This document shows, one piece after another, positions 19,562-30,583 of a stretch of 64,000 nt of DNA. The notes beneath the pieces were generated by a model, which was not told the origin of the DNA, made no database searches, and worked only from the letters and a program-made list of their open reading frames with translations. The translations under genes were made by a program, and so were the position numbers. The stretch is from Lineus longissimus (Eukaryota > Nemertea > Pilidiophora > Heteronemertea > Lineidae): assembly GCF_910592395.1 (NCBI RefSeq), contig NC_088321.1, forward strand, positions 10,662,001 to 10,726,000, given 5' to 3'. Numbering within the stretch: the first letter of the stretch is position 1; each line of letters opens with the position of its first letter.

Positions 19562-20674
19562 ATGCCGAATTACTGTGTTGGGGGGGGGGGGGGGGATATA
19601 AAAGCATTCCGAACAGGGAATTACAAATTACAGTTTTTCGATTCCCAAGTGATCCAGCTATTCGCCGTCAGTGGGTCCAGTTTGTCAAGCGGTCGAGAGT
19701 GGAATTGAGTGTTGTGTGTTCGCTGCATTTCGCTGAAGATTGTTTGATCTCTCAACCTCTCACATTTAATGATGAAGAAAAGAAGTAAGCGTGCCATTCA
19801 AACGACATGAGATCGTACATATATGCCTATTTCTCAGTTTGTTTTTGAAGTGGCCGTGGAACAGGAAAATATAGGCTATTAGCCTAGGGCGCGGTAGTAA
19901 GTCAGCTAGTGCTAATGTATTGTACGCCTACACACAAGTGCAGAGTGCAGTGCTACAGTGTATGATCAGCTGATGTTGACAGCTCATCCATATGACAGCT
20001 ACACCTCTATCATCACATCATGCACACCTATGACAAGTCCCCTAATTATAAATACCGTACCCATAAACATAAAGTTTCTATGGACTAGCTGCTTTGTCAG
20101 AGTTGGACAATGTCAGTCAAGTATTATTACTCCAAGTCCAAGGTTTGACAGACAGGAATCTCGACTCTAATAATTATTAAAATCAACTCTACTAATTAAA
20201 TCATCAATTGTTTTCTGGACTAGTTGTCTAGTGAGATATTCCCATTGGAAATTCATAGAGTAATCGTGACATTGACACAACATTCTTTCATTAGACAGGT
20301 TGTTGCCGAAGCTTTGGAGGACTTTGATACCTTGAATTATCTGGCGCAAGCTGCATCTGATGTTGGTAATGGTACCAGTAGTACTAGTGACACGCCTGTA
20401 AGCCCTTCAAGGATATCACACCTATCAAGGACAGAAGGTAAGCATTTAAACCCCAATAAGGCACTTAGATACAACAGCATAAAGAAACTCCATTCACTGG
20501 CACACTTTATCAATTGTAATGACTACAACACCCGTAATTATGTGACCTACTGATTATACTGTTTACAGCTTATTCGCAACAGGTCTGCATCTCTTTTGAC
20601 TCCTGACAATGGCATTTGGCAATAGCTCTGACACCCAATTAATAATTAATTAATTAATAATTAATTAAGGTGGT

Positions 20675-21799
20675 TTGAATATTCCAGACATAAGATGCAT
20701 GATCGAAACAAATCGAATCAAATGGGTAAAAAAATACATATACCTTGAAGACCACGTATGGAAAAAGTGTTTCTCAACTTTCCTCATTGACTGTGTATTA
20801 CAAGTAAATAAACTCTTATTTGCAAATTACTCTATAAAATCATTGAAAGAATATCAAATCGAGAATAAGGTGCCAAAATTTTACATTGAACTATTGAAAA
20901 GCTGGTTTAAAGTTGGACAATCTGCCACAAAAAAATCTTACATATGGTTCAATAAGGATATACAAATCGGACATAAACCAATTTACTATAAACCCTTCAG
21001 CGAGCAGGGGATAAACACTATCCATGATCTCTCTGATGGTATTGGGGTAAGAAATTTTAATGAACTAGGTCTGCATCAAAAAGAGTGGTTCAACTGGTAC
21101 CGAATTGTCCAAGCTATCAAAAACAAGCAAGAGTTATTCAACCTATTTAAAGAAGAACAAAATAATTTGAACAACGCAGAGATCTATACAGTAGGATTAA
21201 AACCATTAAAAAAATCCCTCACACATTATATCTATTGTCAATTCTTGGATAAAAGCCATAAAAAGTGCCCAAAAGTGAGAACGGTGAAGTATGTAAAAAT
21301 TCCTGACGGAGAAACTATTGAAGACATATTTAGAAGGTGCCATAGATTACTCACTAGACACAGCGACAAGAAACTTTCAATACAAATTTTTAAACAATAT
21401 TTTGGTTAATAACTTCTGGCTAACGAAATGGAAAATTCAAGAAAATCACCTATGTACATTTTGTAATATCTATGAGGAAAATATATATCACCCGTATTGG
21501 AAATGTGAAATAATCAAAAAGTTCTGGAATGATTTTATGACCTGGATTAATCTTTTTTGCACACTAAAATTAATGCTCCAACAGTATTTTATGGAACTGA
21601 TAACCGCCTCTCGCACACTTTGATAATGTTGGCAAAACGATTTATACATCAGTGTAGAAACAAAAAGGTGGCACCAGACCTAAAGGCATATAAATATGAA
21701 ATTAAATACATAAGGCAACTGGAACAAGAAATAGCTTATAAAAATAAAAGCACTGAATCATTTTCTGAAAAATGGGACCCAACATTCGATTTCCTTTAA
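20675..21799 (+). pseudogene. LINE RT protein C-terminus with zinc motif
   Basis: The C-terminal region of an L1/Tx1-type ORF2 protein, Lys/Asn/Ile-rich because of local AT bias. After a frameshift near 21320-21400 come NFQYKFLNNILVNNFWLTKW and ENHLCTFCNIYEENIYHPYW followed by KCEIIKKFW, the C-x2-C-x8-H-x4-C zinc-like motif typical of L1/Tx1 ORF2 C-termini. A further frame change occurs near 21560. RT and endonuclease domains are absent. Confidence 0.75.
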
Positions 21800-21935
21800 A
21801 ACTTGGACTGATAAATATGGACAGGACAGCCAGATTTGAGTAGGACAGACTGAAAGTTGGTGTTATTGGTGGTAGTGGGTGGGTGTGTGCGTGGGTGGTT
21901 GGGGGGTAATAGGGCAGAGCAGGATTGTAAAATAA

Positions 21936-24042
21936 ACAAGAGGCCCAAGGGCCTGGCGCTCAGCTGAGTTGTTGCTGCGTTGTTCGTATATATTACATTA
22001 CTCGTCAAACTCTACTAAACTAAGGACTCAAAGCCTAAGGATATTAGCTTCTGGATGTGTAACAGTGAATTACGGTAGACTGGCGCAATCTACTTCAAGC
22101 AAGCTCCACCCTTGCAATGGACCATCAATTCTACACACAGCAACATGATTCATCCTCAGCTGTTACCATGATGATGATGATGATGATCCTTTTCGCAAAT
22201 TAGTCGTCTTCTGTCTTTCTTCCATACTTCAGTGCCACCGGATGTAGTCTGCCCTTGTGGAGGGATCCTTTCAGCACCGGGACACAAGAATCCATGCGAA
22301 TTGAATCACATGGAGAGACTAGCCCAATCACCCGCTTTTGGCTGGGTAGAAATGGGTAAATCTCGCAGACTGGACCTTAAACTCTACTGCCGACGTGTGA
22401 GGCCGGTCTGACAGATGAGTAAGTGGGGTCCACCTAATGCAGAAGGCACCAGTTTCCCTAACTAAAAGGGTAACATTAACAAAATGCTCTACCCAACTTT
22501 ATTATTGCCTAAAGGCCTGTGTACACTAGTAAAATACAGGGCCTTGAAGGGCTTGTTGCAAAATTGTTGTAAAAATGTTGGTAAAATGTTGGTAAAATGT
22601 TGGTAAAATGTTGGTAAAATGTTGGTAAAATGTTGGTAAAATGTTGGTAAAATGTTGCTAATATTTTACTAGTGTACACCCTGCTTAAGTCAAGTGAAAC
22701 TCTTAACAAACCTTAGCAGAATGCCACCATTGAAATGTTGATAATAATGATAGCAAGTAAAAACTTTAAACAGATAGACTTGATTTTTTTAACCAACTGC
22801 CACATGCGGTTTTCTTTATTTAGTAAATTTTGAGCTAAGTATTACAGAATGAAATACTTGAATACTAGAATTGCCTGGCTCTTCTGATGATTGCACTGGT
22901 GAACACCGAAGTCGATGGGATGTGCAAAGTCATAGCTCGATCCTCTCTCTTGGTCATCTTTGAGATGTAGTCACCAAATATGTTCAAATGCAGCTGCAGA
23001 TCATTCCTGTCCTGCAAAACATGATGAGGAGATAACATTTTAATTTTGATAGAATAGGTAAGCTAGCCAAGTTTTATATCAAATACAAGGCCAACAACAA
23101 CTGATAAGGCGCTAGGGCCGAATGATCAAGGAAGTTCATTGATATGATTGGGAATACATTGTGATAAGAGTGATGAATCGGCCCCGTTTGAAGCATTGTG
23201 CTATGTACAGTGTGCAAGTGTCAGTGTGTATCATATCGCATTTACTGTTTGTTGACATTTCAAATCGCTGGCGTCGATCCTCAATTACACTGTTTATGTA
23301 CATTGGCAACCTTACCCGATGATATCAGAACGATGTTTATTATTGTCTTGTTTATTCACATTAGTTCTGCTATGTGACAAGAGTTATTTGTTGAGAAATC
23401 CATGATTTAAAGCCGGACTTTGACATCGTTTCTCAGACCAACCAAGCTGCATTTCGCAGATCGTTTTTCAACGATCGTCGACGAACTATTTCAAATTAAT
23501 CACATCCAATTAAACAATCCAAGCCTTCCCTAATGTCATCAACATGCAATAACACAAGCAGCCAAATATTGTCGCCTATGAAATTGTGAATTTAATGAGA
23601 ACTTACCTCTGAATTGACAGAACGCGATCTATTCCATAGCATGGTCTCCTTACGTCTGAACTGCGCAGACTCGAGACGTGACGTTCGCTGCATGTGTGAT
23701 TGGACGTGGGATAACTCGCGCGAAATTTAAAATGCTCTTCTTGGGGGGTGCTCACTAAATTGCGCCAGTAACACCACCTGGTGAGAAATTCATGAACTAC
23801 GCCTATTGATAATGAAAGAGAAAGCTTTGCTCTATAAAATTAGATTTGATTCATGATCCCCAACTGAGAAATCAGCTGCTGGAAAAGTTTTTGGAAAATT
23901 TCGCTTGGTGCCACCTAGTGGCCAAACCGCTCATCCTGCCGGACCCACATTTGGTCTATTCAGGAGTCCTGAAGGGTCTCAACGCCTCAGAGGGAAAATC
24001 TATCGCCTATCCGCCATAGTTTTGAAACGTGCCTGTTTAACG

Positions 24043-24073
<31 letters not shown>

Positions 24074-24133
24074 GGACACTCATTCTACCATTTACTCATA
24101 TGAATAGCTCAGCTTTTCAGCTGAGCTAATAAA
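21936..24133 (+). mobile_element. Palindrome-ended dispersed repeat, copy 1
   Basis: Starts ACAAGAGGCCCAAGGGCCTG then GCTCAGCTGAG. Ends with (GACA)n at about 24042-24071 and the hairpin AGCTCAGCTTTTCAGCTGAG followed by CTAATAAAA. The same end design (GGCC palindrome plus GCTCA at the left; AACGGAC, a GAC-type microsatellite and an AGCTCA...TGAGCT hairpin at the right) recurs at 60877-62003. The interior has no coding capacity that I recognise; class unknown. Confidence 0.65.
22572..22655 (+). repeat. 11-bp tandem repeat
   Basis: About eight copies of GTTGGTAAAAT in tandem. Outer sequences TACACTAGTAAAATA (22512) and TATTTTACTAGTGTACA (22662) form an inverted repeat around the array, so this may be a small foldback insertion. 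Confidence 0.85.
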
Positions 24134-24443
24134 AACAGCTCTTGTATCATTGTATTGTTGTACCTGTATATGTATGTTCTGTTGTTAATCAAGAGTAAAA
24201 TATTTTTAAAAAAAATAAAAAAAAATATTAATTAATAATAATGATTAGCTATTTCTTGACTCTGAACACAGGGATATCATTATTTTTGGCTTGTGGTATT
24301 CGACTCGATGACTCTATGGTTCCAACTTGTCAACATACATTTTCTGCTACATTCCTTATATCTGTGTTTGCACTTTGCAGTTCGGCATGAGGTTGACATC
24401 CCCCCATCAATATTAAAAGGATCCAATCTGGGAAGAAGTGGTG

Positions 24444-25099
24444 GTAAGTATTTGCATTTAACTCCATGATCCAGTTGAAAGAAACATGCCCATGATATCA
24501 AACATGTCAAATAAGCCAAGTCTGTTCTCTCTTTGACAATAATCGGAATCAACGGGTGTAATTGGCAGTAATTGCAGGAAGATAATAAATCCAACAAAAA
24601 CAGTACGGTATCAAAAACATGAATTAATAGAGAGTTCAAGAGATCGTCCCGTTAACGGTAACACTAACGCAAACGCTATATTTCTGACCTAAGGTTGACC
24701 TCAGTACCGTCCCAACGATATGTGAAATCGTAGAAATAGTGCCGTCCCCATCGACCAATTTTCTATTACTGTTACAAAGGCCTCATTTATTTTTCTAACC
24801 TGGTGATGAGACCTTTAGAAGGTAGTGATTGCTCAATGATTCAATAAATTTTGTTGTCCAACTATTACGACATGTTAAGTGCTGTAAGAGTGTCACAAAA
24901 GAATTCATATTTGAGAAAGGAGCCCCCAAGTTGCGGTCAGTCCACACATTAGGAATCAAGTGGTGAGTAGCACGTGTTGACAGAGTCAATCGCACCCAGA
25001 TTTTCAAATTGTTCTTTTTCGTTTATTTCCTCTTCGCCGGAATTGTCATAAGAAAAACAAAGAATGCGTCCTACAACTTTCCATTCTTTCCTTTCAGAA
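24444..25099 (+). other. Non-coding stretch
   Basis: No convincing gene. It separates the last THAP-gene exon from the Myb/SANT pseudogene. Confidence 0.4.
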
Positions 25100-26488
25100 A
25101 TGGCAGAAAAAAATACACGATTTCGCTTCAATTCCCATCACGACCTTCTCCTCTTGCGGGAGATTGTGGCCACGAATCCGTTCTTTGACAGTAGGAAGAG
25201 CAACCCATTGTGAACGAAAATCGCCAACAACTTGAATAAGTGCAAGCAGGGCTTCGCTGCTGATGCCAGGTTGTGTCGCGAGCACACAGAGTTGCTCCTA
25301 AAAAAGTTCATCAAGGAGGAAAATGCAAGTCGGAAAAAGTAAGTATAAATTTCGGATTTCGTTCAGGAGTTTACAAGTCTTGGTCTTATTCCTGACTTAG
25401 CATGTCGTATTTCAATCCAGTTTCTAGGCTGTTATCTAATGACTTGATCGCATTTTTCTAGCGATATAAGTAAGGCCTCTGCGGGGGCTGATGTCGTAAT
25501 GAAGTTGACGTCACCTTACCGTTCCCCAATTTTTGCACGCCATGCAGGCTAGTTTATCGCAGTTGAGGACGGTAACTTTATTTACCTGGGGGGGGGGGGC
25601 ATTATACTCGCGAGGAAAGCACCCTACTAAGAAGACTCACACGACTCGCACCCATCTTCGCCAGAATCTTCGGAAATTAAGAATCTCCTTGATTGCAATG
25701 GAAATATTATATGTTGCAGGTCGGGAGTGGACGAGACATACGAAGAGATGCAGCACTTGCTGCAGGAAGTAAGAGACTTGAAGCGTGACGAGGAAAATAA
25801 TGCGGAGAAGGTCGCTTTGGCGACCAAAGACAAGGAAAAAGAAACCGCAGAGAAAATACTCCAATGCCATGAAGGGCCGTAGGTCAAATGAAGGTAAAAT
25901 TCATCACCAAATTTATTATTCAAACACCAAAACGTTCACCTTGAACCATTTGTCGAGGCTGAAACGGATTATGTGTCGTATAATACAAGTACCCATGCAG
26001 CTCCCAGAAGATAAAGAAGTCCCAAGGTTACCATCATAAATAACAACGATATTTTTCATTGGATGTAACTGCCAACATATTTCACTGGCTCTAGTCTCGA
26101 TCAACTATCATGACAATGCATACTTTTTAAGGGCAAGCCTTCCTCACGATGATGTCCAATTCAAACCACATTTCCTTTTTAGGGCCAAGGGAATCCGATG
26201 ATGGGAGTGAGGAGCCTGCTCGGGAGGGTCCGGCTCCGAAAAGGAAGAAGAAGCAATAGGAGGACGTAATAACCTACTTAGAGAAGAAGAATGATGCGGA
26301 CGTTGAGGTTAGGAGAGAAGAATTAGCTCTAAGGTGAGAGGAGATGGAAAATGAAAGAAAAAAATTAGCACTTGAAGAGAGGCGTTCAGACTTGGGAAGT
26401 CAGGAAAGAGTCAATCGCATGAAGCTGGAGGCAGAGGAAAAGAAAATATTCTTCAGCGTTTTGAAGGACAAACTTGGGCAAAAGTAAT
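25100..26488 (+). pseudogene. Myb/SANT-like Harbinger partner protein, three decayed exons
   Basis: Exon 1 (25100-25338) has RFNSHHDLLLLREIVATNPF and ADARLCREHTELLLKKFIKE, a Myb/SANT-like trihelix, with TGA where a Trp codon is expected (25211). It ends AA|GTAAGT. Exon 2 (about 25722-25894) is the acidic/Lys linker SGVDETYEEMQHLLQEVRDL, with an indel near its end. Exon 3 (about 26182-26488) is a nuclear-localisation-like PKRKKKQ followed by a Glu/Arg coiled coil ending LGQK-stop, with two in-frame stops. Such proteins escort PIF/Harbinger transposase to the nucleus and bind element ends. It lies just upstream of a Harbinger transposase fragment in the same orientation. Confidence 0.7.
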
Positions 26489-26770
26489 GTGTAACGGAAT
26501 TGGAAATTGGTAGACAAATAAATCAATACATGAGAGTCAAATTTAACTTTTTATTAGTTTATTTGCAACGACCAATTTGACAATTAAGGCATGATCAGGG
26601 CCCGGTTTCTCAAAGAATCTTCAGTCTGTTTTGGTGACTTAAGTATGAGAATTTCTTAAGTTTTGTCTTAAGTTGATTCACAAAGAATCCTAACTCGCCT
26701 AGCCGACTTAAGTACCCCAAAAACTTAAGCACGGTAGCTACCGTACTTAAGTCGGAATGAAGGACACAAA

Positions 26771-27084
26771 ATGGCGGAATTTCGCCGGCACAACCGGTCT
26801 GTCCTTCGATATTTGATGGCCCGAGGCCCAGAAAGACGCCTCGTAGACCATCAAAATCCCTTGGAGAAGTACTCTGCCAAGGGGGTGGAAGACAGATATC
26901 GTTTCCTGTCTGACACAATAATGGTCTTCGTTGAAGTATTCGGCCCAAAGTTGACGCGGCTGACCGACTGTGGCCATGCACTGCCTGTCATACTTCAAAT
27001 TTGCGTGTGTCTCTGTTTCCTTGCTTGCGGGTCCTTCCAAATAATGGTCGGTGATGGAGATGGACTGTCGAAAAGTTCCGTGTG
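26771..27084 (+). pseudogene. HARBI1-like transposase exon, interrupted
   Basis: Encodes the same N-terminal helical region as copy A, from MAEFRRHNRSVLRYLMARGP to GDGDGLSKSSVC, where the hAT element cuts it. The remainder resumes at 29901-29996 (CRIVKATMNEIIKYM...), with TAA in place of a Glu codon. Not functional. Confidence 0.8.
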
Positions 27085-29892
27085 CAGACCTGCCTACATG
27101 TACGATTCAGGCGTACAATGTACGAAAAAAACGCACTTGTACGACCTTCCGAATTCAAATTTCAAAATACGATTTTTTTCATTTTTCCCAAAATACGATT
27201 TTCTTGAAAACCGCTAATTTGAATTTCGCACCAAAGGAATGAGGAGTAGATCGACAGACGGTAGTCTTGCGCACCGATCGAAACTAGCATGTATTTGAAA
27301 CGAAGAATGAAGAGAAGTATTGCGCGAACTGGTATTTATACTGCGTGAGACTTGCGCAGTCACGGTAAGTCACCGAATATGCGGGTTCTGCGCATCCTTC
27401 ATTTTGTCGATTCAGCATCTGACAGCGGTTGATTCATATGGTGGCTTCGATTTGTGTTCTGTTTGATATTTGGCGATATTATGTCAAAGCAATATAACCA
27501 GGTTTTCCTGGGTAAATACGCCAAGTTCCCAGGGATTGCCCAGTCGGCCAATGGGGAAAATTTCGCACGCTGCAACTACTGTAAGAGTGACATTAGCATC
27601 AAACACGGTGGCGAGAATGACATTTCAAAGCATCTCACTACTGATAAACACAAGCAGTTCGTTTGCGTTCTCAAAGATACTACGAACATCAACACTTTGT
27701 TTCATTGCCAAATGGCCGTAGATGACCAGGATCTTGCCGTTATAAGGGCAGAGACTAAGATTGTTGAACTTCTTGTCAATCAGAACACACCTTTGAGTTC
27801 TATGGACGTGTTTTCTAAGGTATTCAAGGAGGCATTCCCAGACTCAAAAATTGCCCAGAAGTTTTCTTGTGGCCGCTCTAAATCAACTGCGATCGTGAAA
27901 CAAATTGCTGGTGAGATACAGGGGAAGCTGGGAGAGAAGATGCGGGAGGGACCTTTCAGTTTTGCTGCTGATGGATCTAATGATCAGAAGGAGAAACAGT
28001 TCCCAGTAGTGGTAACTACGTTTGATGTAGATATTGGAGTGGAGACCAAACTGCTGTCCGTACCTGTGCACAATGGTCAGCGTGCAACTGGTAAGTCAAT
28101 TTATTTGTACCGGTAGGCTAAATCATTAAATGTTGACTGGAATTTAATGTGTATTACAAGTAACTGGAATTTAATGTGTATTACAAGTAACTGGAATTCT
28201 TTTATTTTCTTCAGGAGAGAATATCTATGGTTTGATGGCAACCGAAATGGAGAAGAATGCTGTCTCGTCGGAACATGCTCTGACTTTCGGCACTGATAAT
28301 GCTAATGTAATGGTCGGGAGTCTTTGCTTACTTACAGTGGCAGAATGAGGACATGTTTCTATCCGGCTGCCCATGCCACCTACTTCATCATGCTGCTGAA
28401 AGGGCTGCAGCATGCCATTTATAATTGCCATTGCCATTTATATAAGTTATTCCAAGATAACAGCAGCTAAAACCAAAAACAATTACATTGCATTACAGGT
28501 TGAAGAATTCTATGCTGCTGTCCGGAGGTTCTATGTTGAAGGATGCAAGTACATTCGAGATAAGCTCCCTCTGAAGAATGAGCTTCTCCGCCATGCTGAG
28601 GCTGCAGATGTGGACCCACGTATGAGAGTCCATGGTGTGACCTTCGAAGATCTGCTCTACTTCCTTCAACGGTTTCCAGTCCTCCTCCCAGCAGGTAAGA
28701 TAAGCATCAGCTCCAGAACTTGGTGGTAAAAATGATCCATTTAAACAAATGATGTTCAGAGTAACCTTTTTGAATTTGGCACCCGACCCCCTTAGTTAGG
28801 GTCTAATGCTTCTACTTTCAGGTGTTTCTAAGGAGACAATTGAGCTCGAGTTTGCAGCATACCAGTGCTCAGATGTCCTGCCCATCAAAGACCGCATTGA
28901 CCACTCCTGGGTGGAGGGAGATAGCTAAACTGAAGGATGGTGCAAACGTCCACACATTCCGAAATCTGGCAAAAGTGATGTTGGGAATTCTGACCATACC
29001 CCATGCCAACGCTTCCTGTGAGAGGATATTCAGCTGTGTTCGCAAGAACAAAACTGATCAAAGGGCTAGTATGGGTGCTGATACACTATAGGCATTGATG
29101 GTTACCAAGAGCAGAGGTGGTTATGGACAGTATTCACCTGATGTACTTAGGAAAATCAAGTCTGCATACTATTTGTCCCTGAAGAAGTAACTCTGGTGCA
29201 TACATGTACATGTAGTCATGGTGCATTTAACTGACAAACTCTTTTTAAGGTTTACCATTGAACATACATTTGTAGATGTTGGACTGGAGTAGGATATGTG
29301 TATGGTTCATGCTGGCTATTGTCCTGTGATATTGTGATATAATATCCAGATCAACTGCTGATATTGTTTGTGAACAGTAGTACAGTGCCAGGTTAAAGTT
29401 TTTATTATTTTATATGTAATTTTATATGTACCACTCGGTAAATATATGGTTGCATGAAAATAGACTGGATGCTACTCTATACTATAGATTAACACAACTC
29501 ACAGAAGCCAGCTCTATTTAACTCTGATGGCATTCCTAGAGCTAGTTATTGAGCCCAATGCTACAAGTATTTGCAAGCCCTGTGTAGCCCTGTATTGCCA
29601 TATTTCGGCCAAAGTTGTGTGTGTTTTCTAATCAGTCCGTTAATTTTGCGATAAATTTGTTTCTTTCGAAAATATTATCTTCGTTTTTCTTCTGTGTGCA
29701 CTTTTAAAGTCTTGACCAACCCCTAACATGACAAAATAAGTATTCCCATGCACAAAAAAGGTAAAAACATAGTATATTTTCAACATAGAAGTATCAACCT
29801 ATATTTTGATGAATTGTACTATAAATTTGGGGATTGTACACTTTTCTGAGTGGCATCTTCCTCTTTTCAGAAAATCAGGGTAGGCAGGTCTG
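27085..29892 (+). mobile_element. hAT DNA transposon, 2.8 kb
   Basis: Perfect 13-bp terminal inverted repeats: CAGACCTGCCTAC (27085-27097) and GTAGGCAGGTCTG (29880-29892). The flanks are TCCGTGTG and CAAGTGTC, a poor match to the 8-bp duplication expected of hATs. Alignment to Harbinger copy A shows the insertion point exactly. The inside encodes a BED-finger hAT transposase in several exons. Confidence 0.9.
27481..29188 (+). pseudogene. hAT transposase with BED finger, multi-exon, decayed
   Basis: Exon 1 (27481-28090): MSKQYNQVFLGKY, a BED-type finger (CNYCKSDISIKHGGENDISK, then H and K), and KFSCGRSKSTAIVKQIAGEI to FSFAADGSNDQ, the start of the RNase H-like core with its first acidic residue. 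Exon 2 starts at 28215 after TTCTTCAG and joins in phase (TGENIYGLMATEM...FGTDNANVMVG). A frameshift near 28330 precedes SGCPCHLLHHAAERAA. A third exon begins about 28500. The last part (28823 on) includes FRNLAKVMLGILTIPHANAS and CERIFSCVRKNKTDQR, the hAT C-terminal dimerisation region, with an indel near 28915 and a TAG near 29090. Dead copy. Confidence 0.9.
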
Positions 29893-30396
29893 CAAGTGTC
29901 GTATCGTGAAGGCCACCATGAATGAAATTATCAAATATATGATCGAAATCATAATATTTCCGAGGGGCGACGAAGCCACATAAACTAAGAAGCTCCTCTT
30001 TGCAGATGCAGGTTGTATCAGTTCCAATCCCATGTGCTCCTCACCCACTACTATTTATAGTGCGCCAATCAGCAAAATGAATGACAAAAATCGATAGGTG
30101 AACATGCATATTAAGCAGGTCAAACCTCTCCAATCAGCAAACGGTGAATGAAGAAATTGCTGTTGGTAACCGTGAATATTTTAACAGGTCAAGGACAGGT
30201 CAAACTTCATCAGCTGTTTTTTTTCATCACACACATGTGTCGTGTGTCATCATGGAAGCGAAACTGCGTGGTTCAATGCTGTTGTTTGTCTCTTGATAAC
30301 CGGCTGTTAGATTGTTGGAAACTTCATGATCATGTGAAGGTATCTATGCGGCCATCTATTCTAATGAATACTCGCATCCGTACGAAAGCCCAGAGA

Positions 30397-30520
30397 GCCC
30401 ATCCGAAATTTGAAATCCGAAATCTGAAATTTGAAATCCGAAATCCGAAATTTGAAATCCGAAATCCGAAATTTGAAATCCGAAATCCGAAATTTGAAAT
30501 CCGAAATTCAAAATCCTCAA
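30397..30520 (+). repeat. 7/21-bp tandem repeat (GAAATCC-type)
   Basis: Seven-base units GAAATCC and GAAATTT alternate to give a 21-bp higher-order period, about five to six times. It lies between the Harbinger copy and the next small gene. Confidence 0.9.
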
Positions 30521-30583
30521 TCACTAGGAAACTTTTAGCCAATCAGATAAAGTGTAACATATTAGTACGTTGCCGTTACAATC

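Larger units (their letters stand above)
20669..24226 (+). mobile_element. 5'-truncated Tx1/L1-like LINE, split by a repeat
   Basis: The LINE begins abruptly in coding sequence after an AATTAATAATTAATT tract (20637-20668). It ends in an A-rich tail (24207-24224) followed by TATTAATTAATAATAAT, which looks like the target-site copy. A 2.2-kb repeat (21936-24133) lies in the 3' untranslated region; removing it joins AGGATTGTAAAATAA to CAGCTCTTGTATC. The whole sits inside an intron of the THAP gene, in the same orientation. Confidence 0.7.
19562..24443 (+). pseudogene. THAP-domain gene, three exons recognisable
   Basis: Exon 1 starts MPNYC, the canonical start of a C2CH THAP DNA-binding domain. 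It then meets a run of 16 G (19580-19595), which destroys the second Cys region and the frame. Beyond it another frame has VFRFPSDPAIRRQWVQFVKR and VCSLHFAEDC, the rest of a THAP domain. Exon 1 ends at GAA|GTAAGC (19784). Exon 2 is 20295-20437 (QVVAEALEDFDTLNYLAQAA, then Ser/Thr-rich). Exon 3 is 24381-24443 (RHEVDIPPSILKGSNLGRSG). Phases agree at both junctions (2+1, then 1+2), supporting one gene whose second intron is swollen by a LINE and a repeat. No further exon is found. Host gene or TE partner cannot be told apart. Confidence 0.6.
26598..30262 (+). mobile_element. PIF/Harbinger fragment, copy B, split by a hAT
   Basis: Same 850-bp repeat as 12328-13179: left part 26598-27084, right part 29893-30262. 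The junction AAAAGTTCCGTGTG | GTGTCGTATCGTG matches copy A once the hAT is removed. The right half of the transposase exon reads GCCACATAAACT, a stop not present in copy A. Confidence 0.85.

Noticed and set aside
22509-22709. Repetitive minus-strand ORF (HFTNILPTFYQ repeats)
   Set aside because: Translation of the 11-bp tandem repeat; 33 bases is a multiple of three, so it stays open by chance.
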